From: Halanaerobium sp.
GTDB lineage: Bacteria > Bacillota > Halanaerobiia > Halanaerobiales > Halanaerobiaceae
Reading direction: 5' to 3'
DNA length: 64,000 nt
NCBI GenBank assembly: GCA_018399955.1
Contig: JAGYNO010000001.1
Location: forward strand, 40,295 to 104,294
Position numbers and translations under genes: made by a program. The notes below the pieces were generated by a model that was not told the DNA's origin, made no database searches, and worked only from the letters and a program-made list of their open reading frames with translations. Below, in pieces: positions 53,413 through 62,100 of the stretch. Numbering within the stretch: position 1 is the stretch's first letter; every line of letters starts with the position of its first letter.

Positions 53413-54171
53413 ATGCTGGCTTTAGAAAAAGTGATTGCCGCTTTTGTTGTGCCGCCTGGATTATTTATTTTAGTAATTTTTATTTTGAGCTTATATCTAT
53501 TTATAAAAGCGAAATCTAAATTGATTAAGTTAGCATCAGTTTTAACATTAGTTCTTTTAATATTTATGTCAACTGCTTTTGGTGTTAAGCTGCTTTTGCT
53601 TCCTTTAGAAAATTATGCAGAAAATATTTTAAAGTCAACAGATGAAAAACATCCTATTGTTGTTCTTGGTGGTGGGATATATTATAAAGGTGAAGATAAT
53701 GTCCAATTATCAGTTCACAGCCTCCAGAGGCTTGTTAAAGGTTATCAAATATATAATGAACTCAACACACAGATAGTTTATACAGGTGGAATTGCTCTTG
53801 GACAAGAAAATATAAGTGAAGCTGATGCTGCAGAAGATTTTTTAGTTTCACTTGGAGTAGAAGCTGATGATTATATAAGTGAAGGAAAAGCTCAAAGCAC
53901 ATATGAGAACGGCAGGTATATAAAAAAGTGGATGCAAAATAATGATATACAGAAGATATACATGGTTACTTCTGCTTATCATATTTTTCGTTCTTCTGCA
54001 GTATTTAGAGCTCAGGAGATTGAATTTATTCCTGTTCATTCTGGATTTATCTATGATCATAAATTTAGCTGGCTTGATTATCTTCCCAGCAGAGGAGCTC
54101 TAACAGTAAATATGTCTGCTTTACACGAATGGGGCGGTATTATTTGGTATTATCTAAGGGGAAGAATTTGA
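53413..54171 (+). CDS. DUF218 membrane protein (YdcF/SanA-like)
   Basis: A 252-residue protein with two N-terminal transmembrane segments (about residues 7-30 and 37-55), then a DUF218 domain with VVLGGGIYYKGEDN, TGGIALGQENISEADAAEDFL and ENGRYIKKWM. Family members are thought to act in envelope processes or vancomycin resistance; the substrate is unknown. I start at the ATG at 53413, behind GAGGAGGG, and reject an upstream in-frame ATG at 53341 that would read through the structured leader. Confidence 0.85.
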   Translation: MLALEKVIAAFVVPPGLFILVIFILSLYLFIKAKSKLIKLASVLTLVLLIFMSTAFGVKLLLLPLENYAENILKSTDEKHPIVVLGGGIYYKGEDNVQLSVHSLQRLVKGYQIYNELNTQIVYTGGIALGQENISEADAAEDFLVSLGVEADDYISEGKAQSTYENGRYIKKWMQNNDIQKIYMVTSAYHIFRSSAVFRAQEIEFIPVHSGFIYDHKFSWLDYLPSRGALTVNMSALHEWGGIIWYYLRGRI

Positions 54172-54392
54172 TAATTAATTTTAAGATTCAAGTTTAAATA
54201 TAAGATTTTTATATATGTAATTGTATTTTTTAAAACAGAATAATTGATAAAAATATTGTATGCTATTTTTAGATAGCATTATTTGGATTCTCAACATTTA
54301 GAAAAAGTTAAGTAATATATAATAATCTATTTTAAGTTGCTTTTAAACTAATGGATTATTATATGAAAACAATTTAAGGAGAAGGATAGCAA

Positions 54393-55247
54393 ATGAATAA
54401 TGATAGAAAAAAAATAGATCTACACATGCATACAACTGCTTCAGATGGAACTTCTTCACCTGAAGAGTTGGTTAAAACCTGTTCAGAACTAGGTTTAGAA
54501 ACAATTGCGGTTACTGATCACGATAATACAACAGCAGTTGAAACAGTAAAAAAAATTGCAGAAGAATACGATCTTGAAGTTATTCCTGGCATAGAAATCT
54601 CTACTTACAGAGGGGAAGCAGAATACCATATTCTTGGCTATTTTATTGATTTAGAAAATGATTCACTGCTTGGATTAACAGAAGCGATTCTTCAGTCTAG
54701 AGTTGACAGAACTCATGAAATGATAGAGAAGCTGACTGAGATGGGATATCCTCTTGAATTTTCTGATGTTAAAAAATTTGCAGCTGGTGTTAGTTTAGGT
54801 AGACCACATATTGCAAGAGCACTGATGGAAAAAGGTTATGTTGACAGTATAAATCAAGCTTTTACCGATAAGTTTATTGGTGGAGGGGGAAGAGCTTATG
54901 TTGAAAAGAAAAAGGTATTACCTATTGAAGCAATTACAGTTATTTTAAAAGCAGGTGGAGTACCTGTGATAGCTCATCCTAACCTAATTAACCATGGCCA
55001 ACCACTAGATAAAAAAGAAATAGCAAGATTAAAAGATGTTGGCTTAAAAGGAGTAGAAGTTTATCAAACTAAACATGATAAAAAAACTACTGAGAGATAT
55101 AAAAAGATTGCTAAAGAGCTGGATCTGCTTATAACTGGAGGCTCAGATTATCATGGGGATAATTCTCCAGGTGTTTTGCCTGGTGATAAAGGAATTTCAA
55201 AAAAGGAATTTGTTGAACTGCAAAACTTTGCAGCATCTTTAGTCTAA
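54393..55247 (+). CDS. PHP-domain phosphoesterase
   Basis: A 284-residue PHP protein. DLHMHTTASDGTSSP and TDHDNTTAV are the first metal-binding blocks, PGIEIST another, VIAHPNLI supplies a histidine, and GSDYHGDN the last. Such proteins hydrolyse nucleoside 3',5'-bisphosphates or remove nucleotides from RNA 5' ends (RNase AM type). The upstream 221-base gap 54172-54392 is AT-rich, and I see nothing definite in it. Confidence 0.87.
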   Translation: MNNDRKKIDLHMHTTASDGTSSPEELVKTCSELGLETIAVTDHDNTTAVETVKKIAEEYDLEVIPGIEISTYRGEAEYHILGYFIDLENDSLLGLTEAILQSRVDRTHEMIEKLTEMGYPLEFSDVKKFAAGVSLGRPHIARALMEKGYVDSINQAFTDKFIGGGGRAYVEKKKVLPIEAITVILKAGGVPVIAHPNLINHGQPLDKKEIARLKDVGLKGVEVYQTKHDKKTTERYKKIAKELDLLITGGSDYHGDNSPGVLPGDKGISKKEFVELQNFAASLV

Positions 55248-55285
55248 TGATATACTAAATCTGCTTTAATTAAATTTGAATAAAT

Positions 55286-55322
55286 ACCGGTCCTTTGATA
55301 AATAATTCACTGGACCGGTTTA
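55286..55322 (+). terminator. Terminator-like hairpin after the PHP gene
   Basis: ACCGGTCC (55286-55293) pairs perfectly with GGACCGGT (55312-55319) across an 18-base loop, followed by four T. Confidence 0.65.
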
Positions 55323-55381
55323 AATAATCAATGGATCAAAAACTATATTAAACTATTAAAAAGGAGTAGTGAGTCTAGAGT

Positions 55382-56389
55382 ATGTATAATGTTACTATGA
55401 TTGCTGGAGATGGAATTGGACCTGAAATTTCGAATGCTGTTGCAAAAATAATTGATGCTGCTGGGGTTAAAATAAATTGGGATAAGGTTGAAGCTGGTGC
55501 TGGAGTTATGGAAAAGTACGGGACCCCTTTACCCGAGCAAGTTTTTGAGTCAATCAGAAAAAACAAAGTTGCCTTAAAAGGTCCAATTACAACACCTGTA
55601 GGAAGTGGATTTAGAAGTGTTAATGTTGCAATTAGAAAAGAACTAGAGTTATATGCAAATGTAAGACCACTTAAAATCCATGCAGAAAAGTTTGCTAATA
55701 AACCCAATATTGATATGGTTGTATTTAGAGAAAATACTGAAGGTTTATATGTAGGAATTGAGCATTATGTTGGTGATGAAGCTGCAGAGAGTATAAAAAT
55801 TATTACCCGTAAGGCTTCAAGAAGAATTGTTAGATCAGCATTTGAGTATGCGGTACGCGAAAATAGAAAAAAGGTTACTGCGGTACATAAAGCTAATATA
55901 CTAAAGTTTAGTGATGGCTTATTTCTGGAAGAAGCCCGTAAGGTTGCTGCAGAGTATGCAGAAAGTAATCCTGAAATAGAATTTGATGATAAAATTGTTG
56001 ATAATATGTGTATGCAGATGGTTCAGTATCCTGAACAGTATGATGTGCTTGTTATGCCAAATCTCTATGGAGATATTGTATCAGATCTAGGTGCTGGTCT
56101 CATTGGTGGTTTAGGACTGGCCCCCGGAATGAATTTAGGAGATGATATAGCAGTTTTTGAAGCAGTTCATGGAAGTGCACCGGATATTGCAGGTCAAAAC
56201 AAAGCTAATCCAGTAGCACTGCTTTTTTCTGCTGTTTTAATGCTTCGTCATTTGGGAGAAAAAGAGGCAGCTGATAAAATAGAAAATGCAGCATCCGAGG
56301 TTTTAAATGAAGGTAAAGTATTAACTGCTGATTTAGGCGGTAGTTCAAGTACAGATGAAATAACAGATGCAATTATAGCCAGACTTTAA
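55382..56389 (+). CDS. NAD-type isocitrate dehydrogenase family protein
   Basis: A 335-residue beta-decarboxylating dehydrogenase. [12 protein letters not shown] opens it. [35 protein letters not shown] and [19 protein letters not shown] are conserved. Relatives include isopropylmalate and homoisocitrate dehydrogenases, but the ENTEG loop and acnB 18 bases downstream favour isocitrate. It turns isocitrate into 2-oxoglutarate and CO2 with NAD (or NADP). No citrate synthase is adjacent. Confidence 0.87.
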   Translation: MYNVTMIAGDGIGPEISNAVAKIIDAAGVKINWDKVEAGAGVMEKYGTPLPEQVFESIRKNKVALKGPITTPVGSGFRSVNVAIRKELELYANVRPLKIHAEKFANKPNIDMVVFRENTEGLYVGIEHYVGDEAAESIKIITRKASRRIVRSAFEYAVRENRKKVTAVHKANILKFSDGLFLEEARKVAAEYAESNPEIEFDDKIVDNMCMQMVQYPEQYDVLVMPNLYGDIVSDLGAGLIGGLGLAPGMNLGDDIAVFEAVHGSAPDIAGQNKANPVALLFSAVLMLRHLGEKEAADKIENAASEVLNEGKVLTADLGGSSSTDEITDAIIARL

Positions 56390-56407
56390 GGAGGTAGAAT
56401 TAACTTA

Positions 56408-58972
56408 ATGGGAAATAGATTTGAAAACTTGATGGATGTTTTAAATGATTATAAGCAGCGAGCAGAGAAAAGAAAAGATATACATGGATTAGATCCAAGA
56501 CCTCTCTCTAAGGTTGAAGTAGAAGTTCTTATTGAAGGTTTAAAAGTTGATGGTTTAAAGGAAAAATCTCTTATAATTTTTGAAGAAGAAAGATTAGACA
56601 AGTTAATCTTAGGTCTTTTATCAGAAGAAGTTAAACGGGGGACTTTTCCTTCATCTCATGCAAAAGCAGAAGGGCTTGCAGGTATAATAATTGAAGCAAA
56701 GCTAAGGGAAAAAGAAAATGAGTATTTAAGTTCAGAAGCAGCTTTAGACCTTTTAGCAGATATGAAAGGTGGAGCGGCAGCTTCTCAGCTGATTAATCTT
56801 TTTGCAAAAGAAATATTGAAGAATCAAATTATAGAAATTCTAAAAAATACAGTATTAGTTACAAAAAAAGATTTTAATTATTTAATAGATCTTGCTGAAG
56901 AAAATCCTTATTTTAAAGAAAAGATAGATGAATTAATGCTCTGCTGGGCCAGAAGAGATTTTGCTTCAGATTGGGGCTTGAACGATCAGTATACTGGAGT
57001 ATCTTTAAGAGTAGGGGATAACATAACTACCGGTCATCTAAGCCCATCTAAAAATGCTGACAGCAGAACAGATCAGCCTCTGCATGCTCAATTTGTCATG
57101 GATGGCAGAGAAGATGAAGAGGATTTATTAGAAAGATTGGCTGATTTGAAAAGGAAAAAATATACGGTTATATTTACAGCGGGAAAAGCACTGGGAGAAG
57201 GATCTTCTCGTAAATCGGCTACTTACACTATGCAGCAGCTTCTTGGAGAACCTGTAGAAGGGGAGCCAGAAAAAAAAGAAGGAGGTATTGCAGCAGCAAA
57301 AAGTTTTGCACCAATATTTAAAGAGTCTTTAATTGCTTCTGGGATTTTACCTTTAGAGGTTGACACTACTGAGATAAATGAAGGTGATCAGCTCACTGTT
57401 GATTTAGTAAATAACAAATTACTTGTTAATGATGATTTGAAGCTTGATATTAAACTGCCAATTGATTATAAAATGAAAAAAATAGCGGCAGGAGGCATGA
57501 AATATTTCGATGCAGGTAATGAACTGCAGAGAATGGCTATGAATTATTGTGATGATAATGAAATTGATTATGGTGATATTAAAACACCAGCTGAAAAAAA
57601 TATAATAATTGAGGATATTAAACCACCTCAAACACTTGCGCAAAAGATTGTCGCTTATAATAGAATTGATGGTAAAGATACAATTTTACCTGGCGAAACT
57701 GCACAGGTTAAAATGAGAGGAGCTTTTTCTCAGGATACAACTGGTCCAATGACTATGGATGAATATCAATCTATGGCTGGCGAAGACTTTGGTGCAGAAT
57801 TTGTTGTGCAGTCATTGTGTCATACGGGGGAATGTCCTTCAAGTGAAGATAGAAACAATCATAAATTTTTAAGTAATTTTGTCACAAAGCGGGGTGGAGT
57901 TAGTTTAGAAACAGGTGAGGGTATAATCCACACTATAGGTAACAGATTCATTTTACCTACAGATGTTATAGTTGGTGGAGATTCTCATACAAGGACACCA
58001 CGAGGTGTTTCTTTTCCTGCAGCATCTGATATTGTAGCAGGAGTTATGAAATATGGAAAACAGGACTTAACCATGGATGAATCGGTTAAAGTTGTTTTTA
58101 CAGGTCAAGCCAATAAAGGCATTACTGCTCGTGATCTTGTTTCTGCACTTGTAGTTTATGCAGGAAAAACTGTAGGAAAAGATGTATATAATGGAAGAAT
58201 TATAGAGATGGAAGGGCTTGATTTTTTAAGTTCTGATGAGAGGTATATTATGACTAATGCTGTTGCAGAACGAAGTGCATCAGCTGGAGTAGTACCAAGT
58301 GATCAGGTAACAATAGAGACAATAAAAGATAATTTAAAATATCTTAAAAGTAGAGATGATGCAGAAAGCTCACCATCTGTGAAGAACACAATAAAGGCCA
58401 TTGAAGAATATCTTGATGATCCAGTTTTATTCAACGCTGATGAGGATGCCGAATATGCAGCAGTAATTGAGATTCCACTGGAAGAAATTAATGAACCACT
58501 TGTAGCTAAACCTCATCATCCTGATAATGTTGCTTCTTTAAGTGAAGTTCAGGGAGAAAAGCTGGATGAGATTTATATTGGCAGCTGTGTTGGTGGAGAT
58601 TTAAAAAGTATCAAGGAAGCTGCAGAAATAATTTCTGGACACAAAATCCCACATGATGTGAATGTTGTAGTAGGTCCTGCTTCTCGTGATATTTATCAAG
58701 AATTAATTGTTGATGGAAGTATGATTAAATTAACTGAAGCTGGTGCGACTGTTATAATGCCGGGTTGTGGTTTGTGTATGGGGAATAAAAGGAGAATAGG
58801 TTCTGGTGCTACTGCATTAACTACTACTACACGTAATTACAAAGCAAGAATTGGACCAGCAGATTCTAGAACTTTTTTAGGAAGTGCACAGGTAGCTGGA
58901 TGTGCAGCAGTTCTCGGTAGAATTCCATCATTAGAAGAATATAAAGAACTTTATTTAAAAGTAAAACCATAG
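56408..58972 (+). CDS. acnB: Aconitate hydratase B
   Basis: An 854-residue AcnB. The N-terminal HEAT-like and swivel domains precede the catalytic domains, opposite to AcnA. FSQDTTGPMTMDEYQSM, SLCHTGECPSSEDRNN, GGDSHTRTPRGVSFP, and GSCVGGDLKSI with PGCGLCMGN, the three cysteine ligands of the 4Fe-4S cluster, are present. It interconverts citrate and isocitrate. AcnB-type enzymes may also hydrate 2-methylcis-aconitate. It lies in an operon with the isocitrate dehydrogenase. Ends 18 bases before a palindromic terminator. Confidence 0.96.
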   Translation: MGNRFENLMDVLNDYKQRAEKRKDIHGLDPRPLSKVEVEVLIEGLKVDGLKEKSLIIFEEERLDKLILGLLSEEVKRGTFPSSHAKAEGLAGIIIEAKLREKENEYLSSEAALDLLADMKGGAAASQLINLFAKEILKNQIIEILKNTVLVTKKDFNYLIDLAEENPYFKEKIDELMLCWARRDFASDWGLNDQYTGVSLRVGDNITTGHLSPSKNADSRTDQPLHAQFVMDGREDEEDLLERLADLKRKKYTVIFTAGKALGEGSSRKSATYTMQQLLGEPVEGEPEKKEGGIAAAKSFAPIFKESLIASGILPLEVDTTEINEGDQLTVDLVNNKLLVNDDLKLDIKLPIDYKMKKIAAGGMKYFDAGNELQRMAMNYCDDNEIDYGDIKTPAEKNIIIEDIKPPQTLAQKIVAYNRIDGKDTILPGETAQVKMRGAFSQDTTGPMTMDEYQSMAGEDFGAEFVVQSLCHTGECPSSEDRNNHKFLSNFVTKRGGVSLETGEGIIHTIGNRFILPTDVIVGGDSHTRTPRGVSFPAASDIVAGVMKYGKQDLTMDESVKVVFTGQANKGITARDLVSALVVYAGKTVGKDVYNGRIIEMEGLDFLSSDERYIMTNAVAERSASAGVVPSDQVTIETIKDNLKYLKSRDDAESSPSVKNTIKAIEEYLDDPVLFNADEDAEYAAVIEIPLEEINEPLVAKPHHPDNVASLSEVQGEKLDEIYIGSCVGGDLKSIKEAAEIISGHKIPHDVNVVVGPASRDIYQELIVDGSMIKLTEAGATVIMPGCGLCMGNKRRIGSGATALTTTTRNYKARIGPADSRTFLGSAQVAGCAAVLGRIPSLEEYKELYLKVKP

Positions 58973-58990
58973 TACTGAATATATGTTAAC

Positions 58991-59020
58991 TAAAAGGCAG
59001 TTAAATTTAACTGCCTTTTA
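58991..59020 (+). terminator. Palindromic terminator after acnB
   Basis: A perfect 30-base palindrome (TAAAAGGCAGTTAAA and its complement) that would end in a short T-run. Its symmetry allows action on either strand. Confidence 0.8.
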
Positions 59021-59055
59021 AATATATTTAATTCTAATATATGAGGAGAATTACT

Positions 59056-59934
59056 GTGAAAATAAATAGTTTAAAAATCTTTATTAACTTAGTTGATTTG
59101 GGTAGTTATTCTAAGACAGCTGAAAAGCTGGATATTACACAGCCGGCAGTGAGTATGCAGATTAAAAGTTTAGAAGAAAATTTTTCGACAGCTCTTATCT
59201 ATAAAGAAAAGGGCGAAGTTAAATTAACACCTGCGGGTAATGCATTTTATACTGAAGGGAAGAAAATGCTAAAGACCTGGGATAACTTATTAAATAAAGT
59301 TGAAATAAATAGAGATAGAAAGATCAAAAGTTTAAATATTGCATCAAGTACTATTTCTTCTCAATATTTTTTACCAGATTTACTTACAAAGTTGAGTCAA
59401 GATATGCCTGGTTTAAAAACAAAGGTAGAAGTAGGAAGCAGCAGATCTATGATAAAAAAGCTTGAGAATAGAGAAGCTGATCTGATCATAGTTGGCTATA
59501 AGCCGGAGAACAGGAAGTTTAAAGTTGTAGAAGCTGTTGAAGATAGTTTAAGATTGATTGCTCCTAAAAACCATCCAATCACAAAAAAAGAAAAAGTTTT
59601 TTTAGCAGATCTGAAAGAAGAGAATTTTCTTTTAAGAGAGGATGGTTCAGGTACCAGAAAGATTTTACTTGATGGATTAAAAAAGGTCGGCCTCAATTTT
59701 AATGATTTAAATATCATAAGTGAGCTAGGATGTACAGAAGCTGTGATTGCTTCTGTTCAGGCTGGAGCGGGAATCTCTTTAATTTCTAAAATGGCATCAC
59801 AAAAGAATTCTGAATGCGGCAGGGTTGAAGAAATAAAAGTTGAGGACTTAGAAATTCACAGATATTTTTATCTTGCTTTTCATAAAAATAGAGAAGATGA
59901 CCCTATAATCAAAGAATTTCTAGAATTTATGTAG
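59056..59934 (+). CDS. LysR-family transcriptional regulator
   Basis: A 292-residue LysR regulator. The winged helix is at about residues 3-60 (YSKTAEKLDITQPAVSMQIK), followed by a two-lobed sensor domain with LREDGSGTRKILLDGL. I take the GTG at 59056 because GAGGAG lies 7 bases upstream and the upstream ATG at 59041 overlaps it. It lies between the isocitrate genes and met genes; control of acnB-icd (as CcpC does in Bacillus) is possible, while met genes already have a riboswitch. Confidence 0.86.
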   Translation: MKINSLKIFINLVDLGSYSKTAEKLDITQPAVSMQIKSLEENFSTALIYKEKGEVKLTPAGNAFYTEGKKMLKTWDNLLNKVEINRDRKIKSLNIASSTISSQYFLPDLLTKLSQDMPGLKTKVEVGSSRSMIKKLENREADLIIVGYKPENRKFKVVEAVEDSLRLIAPKNHPITKKEKVFLADLKEENFLLREDGSGTRKILLDGLKKVGLNFNDLNIISELGCTEAVIASVQAGAGISLISKMASQKNSECGRVEEIKVEDLEIHRYFYLAFHKNREDDPIIKEFLEFM

Positions 59935-59943
59935 TAATTTATA

Positions 59944-59976
59944 GAAATATGTTGGTACCAGGTACCAACATATTTC
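59944..59976. repeat. GGTACC-centred palindrome, copy 2 (16-bp arms)
   Basis: GAAATATGTTGGTACC and its complement flank one A, ten bases after the LysR stop. The core GTTGGTACC matches copy 1, whereas the outer GAAATAT part differs and yet pairs perfectly with its partner. Confidence 0.85.
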
Positions 59977-60028
59977 AACATATTATGAAACAAAATCTTA
60001 ATCCAATATTAAATAATTGAAAATAAAC

Positions 60029-60057
60029 TTGACATTGAGAAACTGGAGTGATAAACT
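60029..60057 (+). promoter_or_regulatory. Promoter of the metNIQ operon
   Basis: A consensus TTGACA and TAAACT are separated by exactly 17 bases. The transcript starts about 17 bases before the SAM riboswitch. Confidence 0.75.
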
Positions 60058-60080
60058 CTTAAATAACAAAAAAATAAAAA

Positions 60081-60214
60081 TCATCAAGAGTGGTGGAGGG
60101 ACTGGCCCTTTGATACCCAGCAACCTACTTCATTATAAGTAAGGTGCTAATTCCAGCATTTCCTGTCGGGAATGATAGATGAGAGGTATTTAAATCCTCT
60201 CGGGAGGATTTTTT
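60081..60214 (+). promoter_or_regulatory. SAM-I (S-box) riboswitch with terminator
   Basis: The S-box signature elements occur in order: AAGAGTGGTGGAGGGACTGG, CAGCAACC, and AAGGTGCTAATTCC. TCATC (60081-60085) can pair with GATGA (60178-60182) as P1. The expression platform is an 8-bp terminator stem (60192-60199 with 60204-60211, loop TCGG) ending in T, with a competing GAGAGG/CCTCTC pairing. S-adenosylmethionine would favour termination and lower methionine uptake. Followed by metN. Confidence 0.96.
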
Positions 60215-60221
60215 CATTTTT

Positions 60222-60247
60222 AACTGCTCTTGATTATTTGAGCAGTT
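60222..60247 (+). terminator. Second hairpin between the riboswitch and metN
   Basis: AACTGCTC (60222-60229) pairs perfectly with GAGCAGTT (60240-60247) across a 10-base loop, with T-rich sequence after it. It ends 13 bases before the metN ribosome-binding site. Confidence 0.6.
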
Positions 60248-60274
60248 TTATTATTTTTTGAAGGGTGATTATAG

Positions 60275-61297
60275 TTGATTAGAATAGAGAGTTTAACTAA
60301 AGTTTACAAAGCCGCTCAGGGTGATATAGAAGCTATTAAAAATTTGAATCTGGAGGTTGATGATGGAGAAATATTTGGGATAATTGGTCCTAGTGGTGCA
60401 GGTAAGAGTACACTGATAAGAATGCTTAATTTACTTGAAAAACCAACTTCTGGTTCTATCAATATTAATGATATAAATTTAACAGAATTAAGTTCTGTAA
60501 ATTTAAGAGAAGCAAGACAAAAGATTGGTATGATTTTTCAACATTTTAATCTGCTTTCTTCAAGAACGGTTTTAAGAAATGTTGCTTTTCCCTTAGAAAT
60601 AGCTGGAGTCAGCAAGAAAAAACGCTTAAAAAAAGCTAAAGAATTAATTGATCTTGTAGGTTTAGGAGATAGGGAAAATGCTTATCCTGCTCAGCTTTCT
60701 GGAGGTCAGAAACAAAGAGTAGGAATAGCTAGGGCACTGGCAAATGACCCGGATCTTCTTTTATCTGATGAAGCTACTTCTTCTCTGGATCCTGAAAGTA
60801 CTAAATCTATACTTGAGCTGTTAGCAAGAATTAGAGAAGAAATGAATTTAACTATTATATTAATTACACATGAAATGGGAGTAATTAAAGATATTTGTGA
60901 TAGGGTAGCAGTAATAGAAGAAGGAGAAATTATCGAGAAAGGTTCTGTATTTGATATTTTTGCTGAACCAAAAACTCCTTTAACAAAAAAATTTATAAGT
61001 GCTGTAATAGACTTTAATTTACCACCTGGTATTGTAAAGCACTTAAAAGAAGAAAGGCCTGGAGAGATGGTAAGAGTTTCATTTGTAGGTGAAAAGACAC
61101 ATCAACCTTACATTTCATATCTTGTTAAACACTATTCTGTTGATGCAAATATATTATATGGAAATATTGATGAAATTCAGGGTGTGCCTTTTGGAACATT
61201 AATTTTAGATCTTGAAGGAGATTTAGAGAATGTAGAGAATAGTATTGCATATTTAAAAAGTGAAGGCTTAAATGTGGAGGTGCTGGATAATGTTTGA
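60275..61297 (+). CDS. metN: Methionine ABC transporter ATP-binding protein MetN
   Basis: A 340-residue MetN. GPSGAGKST is the Walker A, LSGGQKQRVGIARALA the signature, and LLLSDEATSSLDPES the Walker B. The C-terminal NIL domain (from about residue 265) binds methionine and inhibits transport when it accumulates. The start is the TTG at 60275 with AAGGGTG upstream. It is controlled by the SAM-I riboswitch. metI overlaps its last bases. Confidence 0.95.
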   Translation: MIRIESLTKVYKAAQGDIEAIKNLNLEVDDGEIFGIIGPSGAGKSTLIRMLNLLEKPTSGSININDINLTELSSVNLREARQKIGMIFQHFNLLSSRTVLRNVAFPLEIAGVSKKKRLKKAKELIDLVGLGDRENAYPAQLSGGQKQRVGIARALANDPDLLLSDEATSSLDPESTKSILELLARIREEMNLTIILITHEMGVIKDICDRVAVIEEGEIIEKGSVFDIFAEPKTPLTKKFISAVIDFNLPPGIVKHLKEERPGEMVRVSFVGEKTHQPYISYLVKHYSVDANILYGNIDEIQGVPFGTLILDLEGDLENVENSIAYLKSEGLNVEVLDNV

Positions 61298-61961
61298 TTT
61301 GGTGAGTAGATTATCCCAGTATAATAATTTAATGTGGTCTGGGTCTTTAGAAACTTTATATATGGTTGCCATGTCACTGTTTTTTGCAATAGTTTTAGGT
61401 ATACCACTTGGGGTGTTGACTACCATAACTAGATCAGGTCATATTCTTCCCAATAAATATTTAAATTTTATTCTTGACGGTATTATCAATATTGGGCGTT
61501 CTATTCCTTTTATAATACTTATGGTTGCAGTAATTCCATTTACAAGGATGGTTGTTGGTACTTCTATTGGAACAAATGCAGCTGTAGTACCATTATCATT
61601 GGCAGCAATACCATTTATGGGTAGAGTTACAGATAATGCAATTTTAGAGGTTGATAATGGAGTCATTGAATCAGCTCAATCTATGGGAGCCAGTCCCTCT
61701 CAGCTAGTATTTAAAGTTCTGCTTCCAGAATCTTTACCAGCAATAATTTTAGGTTTAACACTGACTGCAATAAGTCTGGTGAGTTATTCTGCGATGGCTG
61801 GTGCAATTGGTGGGGGTGGTCTTGGCGATATCGCAATCCGCTATGGATATCAGCGTTTTCAGCTGCTTATTATGCTTGAGACCATAGTTATATTGGTTGT
61901 TATGGTACAGGTTATTCAACGGATTGGAAATTTGATAGCAGATTCTTTTGATCACAGATAG
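61290..61961 (+). CDS. metI: Methionine ABC transporter permease MetI
   Basis: A 223-residue permease with about five to six hydrophobic segments and an EAA loop, SAQSMGASPSQLVFKVLLPE, near residue 130. The ATG at 61290 lies behind GGAGGTG and overlaps metN by eight bases. MetI forms the membrane channel. It starts like other MetI proteins (MFDLVSRL). Confidence 0.94.
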   Translation: MFDLVSRLSQYNNLMWSGSLETLYMVAMSLFFAIVLGIPLGVLTTITRSGHILPNKYLNFILDGIINIGRSIPFIILMVAVIPFTRMVVGTSIGTNAAVVPLSLAAIPFMGRVTDNAILEVDNGVIESAQSMGASPSQLVFKVLLPESLPAIILGLTLTAISLVSYSAMAGAIGGGGLGDIAIRYGYQRFQLLIMLETIVILVVMVQVIQRIGNLIADSFDHR

Positions 61962-62100
61962 TATTTTATTTACTATAATTTGAGAGTGGATGATTATATT
62001 ATAAATATTAGAGGTTTTAAAGTTTGTAAATAGCTGAAAATATATAATTCAGCAGTTTATATATAATAACATTTAATTAAGTAGAAGAGGAGAGATAATA

